A DNA stretch of 37,727 nt, from positions 1 to 37,727 of IMG/VR virus record IMGVR_UViG_3300040810_000461, one strand, 5' to 3'. Both the position numbers and the translations under genes were made by a program. Shown here piece by piece: positions 1 through 8,635 of this stretch (the stretch's first letter is position 1; every line of letters starts with the position of its first letter). The notes under the pieces were generated by a model that was given only the letters and a program-made list of their open reading frames with translations, was not told the DNA's origin and ran no database searches. This stretch comes from a virus.

Positions 1-127
1 TGAGCCTACTGAGCCTACTGGTCCTAGCGGGCCTACTGGGCCTACTGGTCCTAGTGGTCCTAGCGGGCCTAGCGGGCCTAGCGGGCCTAGCGACGACGGT
101 GATGGTGATGGCGACGGCGACGGCATT
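1..127. repeat. Direct terminal repeat, left copy (identical to 37601-37727)
   Basis: Bases 1-127 are identical to the last 127 bases. The first ~92 bases are collagen-like 9-mer repeats; the last 35 are unique acidic-linker sequence. The coding frame is continuous across the join. A 127-base overlap is what an assembler with k-mer 127 leaves when it closes a circle, so this is probably an assembly duplication and not a physical terminal repeat. Unique genome length is then 37,600 bp. Confidence 0.95.
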
Positions 128-301
128 GGAATCGGTACTGGCTTAATGGCCGCTGCGGCAGCAAGCGGTGAGTTTGAGCCGCAATGGCGCGAGCTGTTTA
201 AGTACACAACCCTTACGCCTTACCAAAAGAAAGCGCTGGCGCCTTATGTTGATTACATTAAACAAGCGCGTGGCATGACCGAACGAGGAATGTTATCATG
301 A
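1..301 (+). CDS. C-terminal part of collagen-like EF-hand virion protein (continues from 35892-37727)
   Basis: This is the 3' end of the gene that starts at 35892 and crosses the linearisation point. The frame begins at base 2 and ends with TGA at 299-301, overlapping the ATG of tail tubular protein A (ATGA). After the last Gly-Pro-Ser triplets comes an acidic Asp-Gly linker (positions 93-124), then a unique C-terminal domain of about 58 residues with aromatic and basic residues, possibly the assembly or folding end of the fibre. Joined to the right-hand part and removing the duplicated 127 bases, the protein is 669 residues (2010 nt including stop, exactly divisible by three). I do not recognise a family for the C-terminal domain. 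Confidence 0.9.
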   Translation, partial: EPTEPTGPSGPTGPTGPSGPSGPSGPSGPSDDGDGDGDGDGIGIGTGLMAAAAASGEFEPQWRELFKYTTLTPYQKKALAPYVDYIKQARGMTERGMLS

Positions 302-945
302 CGTATTTAGAAGCAGTGAATCAAGTGCTGCTACGCTTGCGTGAAGACTCCGTAAGCGACGTAACGGGTCTTGATGATCCCGTAGCGGAGATGGTCGTAG
401 CGCTTGTTAATGATGCTAAGCAAATTGTTGAAGATGCACACACGTGGAATGCGCTGCGCTCTGACTGGGCCATTGCAACCACCGCTGGCGACAACCTGTA
501 TAGCTTGACAAATGCCGGAAATTATGGTAAGATAGAGTATATCGTTAAGGACGATGGAACAGAGCTTACGGAAGAAACGCTGTACAGCTTGCGCAAACGG
601 CAAGCCGCTTCGCCTGCTGACAACAAACCAAAATATTATGCTGTTAACGGCACTGACGCTAGCGGCGACATTCAACTACAACTGTTCCCGCAACCTGACG
701 CCGTATACAACTACACCGTATATGGCTTTAAGCGTCAAGCTGAGCTAAGCGCTGCTGCTGACGTTCTTCTTGTGCCCTCTAAGCCCGTTGTGTACTTTGC
801 GCTAGCTATGGCGGCACGCGAGCGTGGCGAAGTTGGCGGTCAAACGGCAGCAGAACTCTTCACCTTGGCTAATGTGTATTTGTCAGACGCCATTGCGTGG
901 GATGCTTCGCTTAACGATCTTGACAATATCTGGATGACTGTGTAA
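298..945 (+). CDS. Tail tubular protein A-like (gp11-type) tail/adaptor protein
   Basis: A 215-residue protein resembling the T7 gp11 (tail tubular A) family. That family forms the ring joining portal to tail nozzle in podoviruses. The N-terminus has the typical helical segment (residues 1-60: LEAVNQVLLRL, then VAEMVVALVNDAKQIVEDAHTWN), followed by a beta-rich part. The length is normal for the family. The start at 298 has an upstream GAGGA and overlaps the collagen-like gene stop (ATGA). The stop overlaps the next ATG (TAATG), and that next gene is tail tubular B, the expected partner. A perfect-looking promoter lies inside the gene at 505-533. Confidence 0.85.
   Translation: MTYLEAVNQVLLRLREDSVSDVTGLDDPVAEMVVALVNDAKQIVEDAHTWNALRSDWAIATTAGDNLYSLTNAGNYGKIEYIVKDDGTELTEETLYSLRKRQAASPADNKPKYYAVNGTDASGDIQLQLFPQPDAVYNYTVYGFKRQAELSAAADVLLVPSKPVVYFALAMAARERGEVGGQTAAELFTLANVYLSDAIAWDASLNDLDNIWMTV
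505..533 (+). promoter_or_regulatory. Predicted intragenic sigma70-type promoter within tail tubular A
   Basis: TTGACA at 505-510, a 17-base spacer and TAAGAT at 528-533, preceded by TATGG, giving the extended -10 TGG-TAAGAT. This is the same architecture as the five promoters in intergenic positions elsewhere in the genome. It would feed tail tubular B and the three internal virion proteins. It lies inside coding sequence, so activity is inferred only from pattern identity. Confidence 0.6.
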
Positions 946-2657
946 TGGCGCAACAGCAACAGAACATTACGGTTAGCGCTCCGGGGTTTCAAGGGCTGAA
1001 CACGGAAGACTCTCCGCTTCAGCAAGACCCCGGCTTCTGCTCTGTGGCCGACAATGCTGTTGTAGATAAGTTTGGTCGTATTGGTTCGCGCAAAGCTTGG
1101 ACTGAGTACACGACAGGTATTAACGTTACGTACACTCCCGCTGTTGGTGTAGCTACTACGCAAGTTAAAACGCACCGCTTAGGTCAAGGTAACATTAGCG
1201 GTACTATTTACGTGCTAGCTACTGTTAGTGTTGTACAGTTTGACGCAGCGGGCGCTACGCTACAAAGCGACTACTTTATTTGCAAGCTTACCGAGTCTGC
1301 CGGTTCTGTGTATGAGCTGGACGAAGTAAGCTACCCAGCGCTTGTTGATAGCAGCAAGCTTACTGACGCTAAGATTGTTGGCTTTAACAACAGGCTGTAT
1401 ATCTTTACAGCGGGCAATGAAGCGCTTGTATATGACGGCAGTACGATTGCCAAGCTGTTTACCGGAACGGCAGACGTTGACTACATTGTGCCCCAAGATG
1501 ACACTGGCGTTATTGCTAGCGTCATCAACGGAGATGTAGCCACTGCTGCGTATGGCCGCTTGTGGGTGAGTGGCGTAGACGGCGACTACCAAACGATTTA
1601 CTACAGCGACTTGCTTAACTCTACGCAGTGGTACGATGGGCGCGCTGTGCCTGCTGATGCACAAAACACTGCTGGTGTTCTTAACGTCAACGAATACTGG
1701 CCTACGGGTATTGACCGTATCGTCGGCATTGTGGCGCACAACAACGCGTTGTTCGTCATGGGCAGGCAGTCTATCCTTGTGTACAACAACGCTGCTACGG
1801 GCGATCCTGCGGGCGCTGACGGCATCTTCTTGGCTGACGCAATCACAAGCATTGGTTGTGTAAACCGTGACGCTATCGCTGGCGTAGGCTCTGACGTACT
1901 ATTTGTTGACGACTCTGGCGTACGCTCTTTGGGCCGTACAATCCAAGAAAAGTCCGTACCGCTTGGTGACTTGACGGCTAACATCCGCCGCGACATCAGC
2001 GACGTTATTGCCGAAACGGAAGATAAGACAACCATCTCGCTATCTTACTGGCCTGACGAAAACATTGCAGTTGTTAACTTCAGCGAAAGCTTACAAGCCT
2101 ACGCTATTGAGATGCGTTCTCCTAGCGTTACTGGCGGCAATAAGGTAACGCGCTGGACCGATACGGCATGGGAGCGTGCGCTTTATTATGAAACAGCTAA
2201 CGAAGCGCGTGTGTTCCTTAGCAGCAGCGTAAGCGGCTACGGCTTATTCTTATACGAGAATGGCGTAAACTATAACGACGAAGCTTTTGAGTTTAAGTAC
2301 GAGTCTAACTCGTTTACGTTCGGCCAGCCTGCTAACCTTAAGATGCTAAAGCAGATTGACTTTACTGTTGTAACTACGCAGGCCGATGCGCAAGCGTATG
2401 CAGGCTGGGGCTATGCTGGACGCTTAGACTACTCTAAAGCTTTAACGCTAGCCGCTCAGGCCCCTGCGCTTTACAACGTGTCGTACTTTAATCAAGGCGC
2501 AGAGTACGGTCCTGGCCTATCTACCATCCGCCGCTATCGGGTTAACACTAAAGGAAACGGTGAATCTGTGATTATTGGACTACGAGCAAACATTAATGGG
2601 ACTACTTGTAGTCTTCAAGAAATCAACGTACAGACCCTCATCGGGAGGATTATCTAA
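945..2657 (+). CDS. Tail tubular protein B-like tail nozzle protein
   Basis: A 570-residue protein directly downstream of tail tubular A, the conserved order in T7-like podoviruses. The N-terminus carries the family-like pattern PGFQGLNTEDSP...FCSVADNAVVDKFGRIGSRKAW (about residues 13-52), where a nozzle protein lists ligands and defines the start of a beta-propeller-like fold. The rest is a long beta-rich body with regularly spaced Tyr/Trp strands and few charged helices. T7 gp12 is nearly 800 residues, so this is a shorter version, as in many marine podoviruses. The start overlaps the preceding stop (TAATG). It acts at the distal tail in contact with fibres. Confidence 0.8.
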   Translation: MAQQQQNITVSAPGFQGLNTEDSPLQQDPGFCSVADNAVVDKFGRIGSRKAWTEYTTGINVTYTPAVGVATTQVKTHRLGQGNISGTIYVLATVSVVQFDAAGATLQSDYFICKLTESAGSVYELDEVSYPALVDSSKLTDAKIVGFNNRLYIFTAGNEALVYDGSTIAKLFTGTADVDYIVPQDDTGVIASVINGDVATAAYGRLWVSGVDGDYQTIYYSDLLNSTQWYDGRAVPADAQNTAGVLNVNEYWPTGIDRIVGIVAHNNALFVMGRQSILVYNNAATGDPAGADGIFLADAITSIGCVNRDAIAGVGSDVLFVDDSGVRSLGRTIQEKSVPLGDLTANIRRDISDVIAETEDKTTISLSYWPDENIAVVNFSESLQAYAIEMRSPSVTGGNKVTRWTDTAWERALYYETANEARVFLSSSVSGYGLFLYENGVNYNDEAFEFKYESNSFTFGQPANLKMLKQIDFTVVTTQADAQAYAGWGYAGRLDYSKALTLAAQAPALYNVSYFNQGAEYGPGLSTIRRYRVNTKGNGESVIIGLRANINGTTCSLQEINVQTLIGRII

Positions 2658-3500
2658 ATGAGTCTTTTTAATCTGCTTGGCGCGGGCGGAGCGCTCGCTG
2701 CGGGCCTTGATATTTCAGAAGATATTCGTAGAAGCGGACAGCAAGGCGCTGAGGCTATGCGTGCGCTTGGCGAGCGCATGGGCGAAGAGACTGCCTTCCG
2801 TGGCTATGGGGTACAGACGGGCCTAGGACGCTCTCAGATTGACCCTACAGGAAGTTTGAACGTAGGCGTAGGGGCGGAGCAGGGTCTTATGGGCGGCGGT
2901 ATGGGCATGTATGGGCAGGCTCAGACGGCCCTTGAAGGAGCCCTTGGCGACACCGCAGCGCGTGAGCAAGCAATCTTTGAGCGCGCTATGGCTATGCAGA
3001 ACCCAGCGCTAGATCGCGCACAGGCTGCACAGCAAGCCCGTGAGTTTGCTATGGGCCGTGGCGGTGTACGTGGCTCACAGTTTGGTGGCACCGCTGAGGA
3101 TGCGGCTATGGCCCGTGCACGTGCTGAAGCAGCTAATACGGCAGCGTTTCAAGCGATGGGGCAGGCGCAGCAGGAAGCCATGAACCGTGCACAAATGGGT
3201 AACATTGCTGGGCAGCTTGGGTTACAAGGCTACGGCACTTCGTTTATGCCCTTACAGCAACAGCTTAACGCCCTGCAAGTTGGTCAGCAAGCGGCTAACA
3301 TGGCGCAGACTGGGCAGCTCACTGGCGCTGGCTACCTTGCACAGCTTGGCCTTGGCGGCTTGCAGTCTCAGATTAACGCTGACTTGGCCGCTGCGCAGCT
3401 CTACGGTAACTTAGTAGGCGCAGGTACGAAAGCGCTTGGCGGAATCTCTGGCAGTGGCGGTAGCATTTGGCAAGACGTTAAGCAACTGTTAGGTCTTTAA
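2658..3500 (+). CDS. Putative internal virion / ejection protein (Gln-Ala-rich)
   Basis: A 280-residue protein with a hydrophobic Gly/Ala-rich start (LFNLLGAGGALAAGLDI), then a long Ala-, Gln-, Arg-rich helical region (residues 90-250) almost without aromatics. It sits after tail tubular B, the slot of T7 gp14 and gp15 core proteins, so a role as an ejected inner-core protein is inferred from position and composition. No enzymatic motif is visible. The start at 2658 follows GGGAGGATTATCTAA, a good ribosome site, and comes immediately after the previous stop. Confidence 0.6.
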   Translation: MSLFNLLGAGGALAAGLDISEDIRRSGQQGAEAMRALGERMGEETAFRGYGVQTGLGRSQIDPTGSLNVGVGAEQGLMGGGMGMYGQAQTALEGALGDTAAREQAIFERAMAMQNPALDRAQAAQQAREFAMGRGGVRGSQFGGTAEDAAMARARAEAANTAAFQAMGQAQQEAMNRAQMGNIAGQLGLQGYGTSFMPLQQQLNALQVGQQAANMAQTGQLTGAGYLAQLGLGGLQSQINADLAAAQLYGNLVGAGTKALGGISGSGGSIWQDVKQLLGL

Positions 3501-3511
3501 GGAGCGACATC

Positions 3512-4861
3512 ATGGCAGGTAGAGACGTAAGCGCCAACCTTGGCGGGATGTTGTCGCAGATTGGAAGCGCTTTTGGTGCAGCAGGAAGGACTGCTGGTCA
3601 GGGCCTTATGCAGCCTATTACGACGGCGTTTCGCCCCGATCTAGACCCTAAGAGCGTTGAGTCTTTGCAGCGCCAAGCAGCGTTTCAGGGGCGTATCGGT
3701 GACACGGAGCAAGCGCGGCTGTACACCAGCCAAGCGCTGGCGCTAGAGGAGCGCAACAGGGCTGAAGAAGAAAAGCAGCGTAAGCTAGCTGAAGGGCAAG
3801 AGCGCGTAAAAGCACTTAACGCTTTCCGTAATGCCGTTGCTTCCGGCGACGCAAACGCCATTGCTACGGCACGTGCTAATCTTGAAGCGGTTGGACAGAC
3901 TCAAGGAACGTCACTGCTTCCGCAAGCGGCTGCTATTGAGTCTAACGAGCGTCAAACAAAAGCAGCAGCAGCCACGGCAGCAGCAGCGGAAGAAGCGCGT
4001 CGTTTAGACAACTTAGAAGCTGGTATGCGTGCTGCATTTAATGCTGTAGATAGTATTGAGCAAGCAGATGTTCTTCTTAAGAACGCGCCGCCAAAGGTTT
4101 CTGAGCAAGCCGCTGCTGCACACAAACAAGTGGTTGATCGTATTACTAGTCAGCAAAAACGTGCTGAAGAAGAGCGCAATCTTAGTGTAGTTCTTCCGCC
4201 TTCGTTTGAAATGGTAGAGCAGGAAGGTAAGCTTGTTATTCCCAGCATTGCCAATCTTGACGAGCCTGTACGGAATCAGTTAAATAGCATGGCGCAGCGC
4301 TTGGATGCTGATATTAAAGCAGCAAACGAAGCCGCTGCAAACGGAAAATCTATTATTCCGCAAGCTACTCGCGAGGCTTTGCGCCGCCGCCGTAATAACT
4401 TAGAAACAGAAGTAAGCAAAGCTGTTCTTGAGCAGGCCGGTAATGAAGCAAAAGCAAAGCGACAAGAGCAAGTTGCTTTTAGGCAAAAGGCTCAAAACGA
4501 GCTTGTTAGAAATTATTCAGACACAGACTCCGAAGAAGCGCAAAAAGATTTAGAAGCGCAGGGCTACACTGTTACCTTAACGGAAGCAGAAAACTACTTG
4601 CGTCAAGAAGCAATTAATCGTTTGTTTAAGACCGCCCCGAGCGTTGATGACGATGGAGTAGTTGATTTAGATGCGCTACAGGCTGGCGAAGAGCCTAAGC
4701 AAGGCGTTGCCGTGCCTCCTGAGTTCCAGATCTTTACGCTGCCAGAGAAAGACGAGCGCGGAAACTTTGAAAAAGCTCTTGATCTGGCAGAATCAGGCGT
4801 AGAGCTTTTCACTGACCTTTTTACGCCTAAAGCTGCTATTAACCAGCTAACCGAGGACTAA
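3512..4861 (+). CDS. Putative internal virion protein, coiled-coil rich
   Basis: A 449-residue protein dominated by charged helices: Ala/Glu/Gln/Arg heptad-like stretches at residues 60-120, 140-180, 210-240 and 270-340. A short acidic and Pro-rich tail follows near 370-410 with VPPEFQIFTLPEKDE. The first 40 residues are Gly/Ala rich. It follows AAGGAGCGACATC, a strong ribosome site. Position between two other inner-core candidates suggests it belongs to the ejectosome (T7 gp15-like slot); sequence alone does not show this. The 3' end meets the next gene with only two bases between them. Confidence 0.6.
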   Translation: MAGRDVSANLGGMLSQIGSAFGAAGRTAGQGLMQPITTAFRPDLDPKSVESLQRQAAFQGRIGDTEQARLYTSQALALEERNRAEEEKQRKLAEGQERVKALNAFRNAVASGDANAIATARANLEAVGQTQGTSLLPQAAAIESNERQTKAAAATAAAAEEARRLDNLEAGMRAAFNAVDSIEQADVLLKNAPPKVSEQAAAAHKQVVDRITSQQKRAEEERNLSVVLPPSFEMVEQEGKLVIPSIANLDEPVRNQLNSMAQRLDADIKAANEAAANGKSIIPQATREALRRRRNNLETEVSKAVLEQAGNEAKAKRQEQVAFRQKAQNELVRNYSDTDSEEAQKDLEAQGYTVTLTEAENYLRQEAINRLFKTAPSVDDDGVVDLDALQAGEEPKQGVAVPPEFQIFTLPEKDERGNFEKALDLAESGVELFTDLFTPKAAINQLTED

Positions 4862-4863
4862 AC

Positions 4864-7401
4864 GTGCCTGAGTATCGCATAAAGAAAAACGGCAAGGTTT
4901 ATAAAGTAACTACCGACACGCAGCAAGAAGCCATTGACCGCGTTCTTGCGCATGTTGGTGAAAAGCCCGCTGCGCCAGCAGAGCCGGAAGGCCCTGCGCC
5001 GCTGCCTAGCGCTGTGGCCACTGCGCAGGAGACGTTTGAGCGGTTGGCTAGCAGAGCAGCCCCGGCTATTAAGCCACTAGAAAGCGGCGTGCTTGCTACC
5101 ATTGGCGACTACTTGCTTGAAGACCGTCCTAGCGAAATGGATGCTGTTCAGCGCGCTTTGCAAAGCCTACAGCTTGGTCAAGGGCTGGGCGAATACTTAC
5201 AAACTACCGGCACTGGGCAGCCCACCACGCTTGGGCAAGACGTAATGGCAGCGCTGGATGTATTTGACGTGGCCGGAGCCGCGCCTGGGCTTGGTAAGGG
5301 AGTGGTTGCTGGAGCGCGTGCAGCTACTGATACGGCACGGCGCGCTGCCGGTATGGTTAGTGACCTAGAGCCGCTGTCTATGGCGCGTATTAAAAGCCCT
5401 GTGCTGCCCGAAGACGCAACAGAAGCGCTGGTAGCTTTTGATCGGCAGGTTACAGAGCGCGTTAAGCAGTCTCCGTTTGTAGATAATAAAGAACAATTTG
5501 GTTGGGTGCAAAACTGGGGCACGGGGGTTACTGACGCTGTTCGCCAAAAGATTAGCCCAGAGGCAGGCGCTAAACTACAGGTGGCTGACGAAACGGCAAT
5601 GCGTCAAAACACCCTTGACTCGCAAGAGTTTGTTGAAACAAAAGCTATGCGCCGTGTTGCTAATCTATTTGACACGGACGATAAGTTTGCAGGCATGGTT
5701 CTTGACTTTGCGCAAGGCGCTGAAAGCAAAGAAGCTATTGAAAAGTACATTGAACAAAAGATTGATAGGCGCCTTCGTAATCGGGCTTTTCGTTTTGATA
5801 GTAGCGTAGACGCTTTCAATAACTATATGGAGTGGTCTGCAAAGAACAACAATAATTGGAACGTAAAAGCAGGGGAGTATCGTGGCGGTGCGCCTTTGTC
5901 TCAAATGGATATGTTTCCAAGAACAGGTGAAGAGTATTATTTGCATACGCAAAAAGTAGGGGGGCTTAGCAAGTCTGACAGAATTCAGCCAGTTAATAAG
6001 CTAAATGAAAAAGATGTAATTAACTTTGAAGATGACGAGTACAACTTAGCTGTTGATTTGGCCTCCAAAGAGCGTACTCGTGAAATTATTAAAGAAGGCG
6101 GAAAAGTAAACGTCAGAGAATACGCAAATCCTTTTGTGTCCAACTCCAATCGTATTTTTAACAATAACCGCGTTTTAGCTATTCAAGAACAGTTTGGCCT
6201 TCCTAATGTTAATACAGGCGCTGAGGGCGTTATGCGCGCTCTTGAAAACAACGCTAAGCAACGAGGGCTGGGCGAAACAAGCTCTCGTATGTTGCGTAAT
6301 GCTACCGCCACTTTACTAAAAGGCCAGAACAGAGCAGCCTCTGCGGGCTGGCGCGCACTTCAAAGCAGCGGATATTCTGTACTTTCTGGTCCCATGACCG
6401 CCGTTCTAAACATGCACGATCTTTCCGTTGCTATGTGGAATAATGGCGTTAAGTCTTCTCTTGGGTTGTTTAATCCGCGTTTAAAAAGCGCTGCAAGTCT
6501 AAAGCGTCTTGGCCTTACGCAGCAAAACGTAGGCGAGTGGTTTCAACGCGTGCGTAAAGAAGGCGCCAAAGAAACCGGCGCAGAAAAAGCAGAAAAATGG
6601 GCAAACAGGTTTCGCGACGTTACCATGAACTTCGGTTTTAAGCAGCTAGACGCTCTAGCTAAGCATGGTGTTGTGCGTATGGTTGCACAAGATACGCTTA
6701 ACCGTGCACGTCGCGGGACGCTACGCGAGCGGTGGGCTGGCTATCTTGAGCCGGCTGACTTAGCACGTCTTGAAGGAGCGCTTAAGCGTACGAACGGTGA
6801 CGTTCGCAAGATGAACGCTAAAGAGGCTAAGCTATACGATCAGATTTTAACGGCAGGGCTTGGACAGCAGCAGCTTATTTCTGCTGGTGGTCGTCCCATG
6901 GTGTGGCTAGAAAACCCCAATCTTCGCCCCATGTGGATGATGCGCGGGTTTGCTATCAAGCACAACGCTTTGCTGTCTGATCGTATTGCTAAGAAGCTCA
7001 GAGCCGGGGACAAAGCAGGCGCTGCCAAAGAAGCTACGCTGTACTTGGCTCTTCCTGGCGCAGCTTATGCAGGGCTTAACGTGGGTCGTAGGGCTATGTT
7101 TAAGGAAGACTACGAGCCTACTGAAGAAGAAGTAATGTATTCTTTAGCAGATTCTGTATTAGGACCGCTTAGCCTTAACAGCATGAGTGTCGGCTCGCAA
7201 TACGAGCGTTCATTATGGGAGCGTGGAGACGTTGCTCAGATTGTAGCTAACGGCTTGCTTCCGCCCCTTGGCCTTTACGGCGACGTTGCTGGTGGCGTTA
7301 TGAAAGCAATCGCTAAAGGTGACGTTGAGGAAGTGGCCGATATTGTTGCTGAAAGCCCCTTCTATAAACAATGGTCTAACTTCTTCGATAACATCGACTA
7401 A
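4864..7401 (+). CDS. Large internal virion / ejection protein (last gene of the late arm)
   Basis: An 845-residue protein starting at GTG 4864 behind GAGGACTAAAC. The N-terminus (residues 1-40) is a small basic beta-like module, then a Pro-rich linker (about 33-50), then long helical regions. Residues about 690-760 contain a Trp/Met-rich stretch and an Ala/Gly-rich, possibly membrane-interacting segment. It is the largest and last structural gene, the slot of T7 gp16, which crosses the cell envelope during ejection. I see no convincing lysozyme or transglycosylase motif, so a peptidoglycan activity cannot be claimed. The central region (nt 5800-6200) is more AT-rich than its flanks. Confidence 0.6.
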   Translation: MPEYRIKKNGKVYKVTTDTQQEAIDRVLAHVGEKPAAPAEPEGPAPLPSAVATAQETFERLASRAAPAIKPLESGVLATIGDYLLEDRPSEMDAVQRALQSLQLGQGLGEYLQTTGTGQPTTLGQDVMAALDVFDVAGAAPGLGKGVVAGARAATDTARRAAGMVSDLEPLSMARIKSPVLPEDATEALVAFDRQVTERVKQSPFVDNKEQFGWVQNWGTGVTDAVRQKISPEAGAKLQVADETAMRQNTLDSQEFVETKAMRRVANLFDTDDKFAGMVLDFAQGAESKEAIEKYIEQKIDRRLRNRAFRFDSSVDAFNNYMEWSAKNNNNWNVKAGEYRGGAPLSQMDMFPRTGEEYYLHTQKVGGLSKSDRIQPVNKLNEKDVINFEDDEYNLAVDLASKERTREIIKEGGKVNVREYANPFVSNSNRIFNNNRVLAIQEQFGLPNVNTGAEGVMRALENNAKQRGLGETSSRMLRNATATLLKGQNRAASAGWRALQSSGYSVLSGPMTAVLNMHDLSVAMWNNGVKSSLGLFNPRLKSAASLKRLGLTQQNVGEWFQRVRKEGAKETGAEKAEKWANRFRDVTMNFGFKQLDALAKHGVVRMVAQDTLNRARRGTLRERWAGYLEPADLARLEGALKRTNGDVRKMNAKEAKLYDQILTAGLGQQQLISAGGRPMVWLENPNLRPMWMMRGFAIKHNALLSDRIAKKLRAGDKAGAAKEATLYLALPGAAYAGLNVGRRAMFKEDYEPTEEEVMYSLADSVLGPLSLNSMSVGSQYERSLWERGDVAQIVANGLLPPLGLYGDVAGGVMKAIAKGDVEEVADIVAESPFYKQWSNFFDNID

Positions 7402-7407
7402 AGCGTA

Positions 7408-7437
7408 GCGCCCGCTGAGCAGCCACTCGGCGGGCGC
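7408..7437. terminator. Hairpin between convergent arms, probable bidirectional terminator
   Basis: Left arm GCGCCCGCTGAG (7408-7419), loop CAGCCA, right arm CTCGGCGGGCGC (7426-7437): 12 pairs including one G-T wobble. It lies 6 bases after the stop of the late arm and 9 bases before the end of the early arm. The T-rich tail is weak on both sides, so termination may be partial or factor-assisted. Confidence 0.65.
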
Positions 7438-7446
7438 CTTGCCTCT

Positions 7447-7749
7447 CTACAGGTCCTCCTCTTTCACGAATATGCCATTACGCATCTTACCCTTACGGTC
7501 CTTGATTTTCTTGTAGCTAACCTCCAGCGCTTGGCGTAGCGTAAAGCCGTTGCGCGTTGCAATGTTAATCAACACAACCAGCACGTCCCCCATCTCGTCC
7601 CGAAGATCGAAGCCGTCGTGCACGTCTTGATCTAACTCGTTCACCTCCTCTAGCAGCTTGTGCATTTGAGCAGCGTCCGTGCTGCCTTCGATTAGGTTGC
7701 GGTCTTCGTGCCAGTCAGCGACTAGCTGTTCAAGTTCTGCAAAGCTCAC
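7447..7749 (-). CDS. mazG: MazG-like nucleotide pyrophosphohydrolase
   Basis: A 100-residue single-domain MazG-type all-alpha NTP pyrophosphohydrolase. It shows the metal-binding pairs EEVNE (residues 34-38) and DEMGD (51-55). The family hydrolyses (d)NTPs or alarmone-like nucleotides, and in phages it is thought to modulate host nucleotide or ppGpp pools. I chose the GTG at 7749, behind GGGAG with 8 bases spacing and overlapping the upstream stop as GTGA. An ATG 21 bases further upstream has no comparable ribosome site. It is the last gene of the replication arm, next to the convergent terminator. Confidence 0.85.
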   Translation of the reverse strand: MSFAELEQLVADWHEDRNLIEGSTDAAQMHKLLEEVNELDQDVHDGFDLRDEMGDVLVVLINIATRNGFTLRQALEVSYKKIKDRKGKMRNGIFVKEEDL

Positions 7750-7964
7750 TTCGTTAACTCCCTGGCCCATACGCGTTCGTTGATGTGGCTATTGTAGCAG
7801 TGGTTAGGGTCGAACCAGAAGAGGTCGTCCAGTGCGTCTTCCGCTTTGGTCCAGCCCTCGCGGTGGCAGCGCCCCGATACGGACTCATACGGCAGCCCGT
7901 TCAGGAACACTACGTTAGCGAGTACAGACAAGGCGTGGAAGATGCGGTGTAGGTAGTCCTTCAC
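7746..7964 (-). CDS. Small conserved-looking phage protein, unknown function
   Basis: A 72-residue protein if translation begins at GTG 7964, which has GGAGG 8 bases upstream and forms a GTGA overlap with the stop of the DUF3310 gene. It starts with a hydrophobic segment (residues 5-22: LHRIFHALSVLANVVFLNG) that could be a single membrane-associated helix. It ends with an aromatic and Cys/His-containing half (GRCHREGW, FDPNHCYNSH). Short phage proteins with the LSVLANVV pattern are familiar from podoviruses, but I know no function. It sits in the nucleotide-metabolism end of the early arm. Confidence 0.65.
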   Translation of the reverse strand: MKDYLHRIFHALSVLANVVFLNGLPYESVSGRCHREGWTKAEDALDDLFWFDPNHCYNSHINERVWARELTK

Positions 7965-8197
7965 GGCCCGTACCTCCACTCAAGCAGCATCTCCAAGTAG
8001 TGAATAGCTTTACGCAGGTCTTCAGCGCCGCCCTTGTCTGCGTGGCGCGTGACGTACTTGATGACGTTGCCTTCCATGTAGCCCAGCCCGTTCTTGTAGA
8101 TGTACTCAATAGGCTGAATAGGTAGCTGGTAGTGACTCCCGCCTTCTTGCCGATTAGTAGCTTCAGTGCATCGGGCCTTCGTAGTCTTCTTCTGCAT
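7961..8197 (-). CDS. DUF3310 (SaV-like) family protein
   Basis: A 78-residue protein with the hallmark of DUF3310: GGSHYQLPIQPIEYI (residues 19-33), then NVIKYVTRH and GGAEDLRKAIHYLEMLL. This small phage family is sometimes labelled nucleotide-kinase-like, but its biochemical function is not established. The ATG at 8197 follows GGAG with 9 bases spacing and lies inside the 3' end of the upstream gene (35-base overlap). The stop overlaps the next start as GTGA. Its neighbours, MazG and a phosphoesterase, suggest a nucleotide-related role. Confidence 0.85.
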   Translation of the reverse strand: MQKKTTKARCTEATNRQEGGSHYQLPIQPIEYIYKNGLGYMEGNVIKYVTRHADKGGAEDLRKAIHYLEMLLEWRYGP

Positions 8198-8453
8198 GTC
8201 CCATAGCTCCAGTTAGTAGGTTGTACTTGCCCAAGTCGAGCAGCATGTTAACGGTGTCGGGGTGTAGGCCGTTAGAGGCTAGCACAAACTCCCGGTCTTC
8301 GATGAAGATAACGCAAGCAGCCTCTACGGCTACCTCTGGATTCTCTTCTTCAAAGTTGCCAAGTGCTTCGCGTAGCTTGAACAGCATGTCACGCACCGTA
8401 ATGCGATCTTCCTGCTTCTTCTTCCCGAAGCCTCCTTCGATTACCTTTGCCAT
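8163..8453 (-). CDS. Hypothetical acidic protein
   Basis: A 96-residue protein with a basic N-terminus (KVIEGGFGKKKQEDR) and a mostly helical acidic body containing ITVRDMLFKLREAL and NPEVAVEAACVIFIEDREFVLASNGL. I recognise no family. It is co-directional with and overlaps the DUF3310 gene by 35 bases, so it is probably translated with it. The start is one base downstream of the preceding stop, with only a weak ribosome site (GGAA). Confidence 0.6.
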   Translation of the reverse strand: MAKVIEGGFGKKKQEDRITVRDMLFKLREALGNFEEENPEVAVEAACVIFIEDREFVLASNGLHPDTVNMLLDLGKYNLLTGAMGHAEEDYEGPMH

Positions 8454-8454
8454 A

Positions 8455-8634
8455 TCAATCGTTCCAGTCGTCGAACAGCTCTAAGTGCTTCTCAAAGCGT
8501 TCTCGGTTGTCAAGGATGTGGCTACGTAGTAGGTCCACCAAATCGTATGTGTCAATGTCGCACAGGTCAACAACCTCCCACGGGTCACAGTGTTTCATTA
8601 CGGCTTCAATGAGCGGGTCTTCGTAAAGGGGCAC
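8455..8634 (-). CDS. Small acidic hypothetical protein
   Basis: A 59-residue protein. I start it at GTG 8634 because GGAGGG precedes it and because this places it directly after the TGA of the metallophosphoesterase gene, whereas longer upstream extensions would overlap that gene with improbable Ser-rich sequence. It has EDPLIEAVMKHCDPWEVVDLCDIDTYDLVDLL followed by a charged helix and an acidic end (FDDWND). No family is recognised; protein-binding or regulatory function would be speculation. Confidence 0.55.
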   Translation of the reverse strand: MPLYEDPLIEAVMKHCDPWEVVDLCDIDTYDLVDLLRSHILDNRERFEKHLELFDDWND

Positions 8635-8635
8635 G

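Noticed and set aside
1-127. 127-base ends as genuine terminal repeats of packaged DNA
   Set aside because: The length equals a common assembler k-mer, the repeat lies inside a coding sequence, and the frame closes perfectly once one copy is removed.
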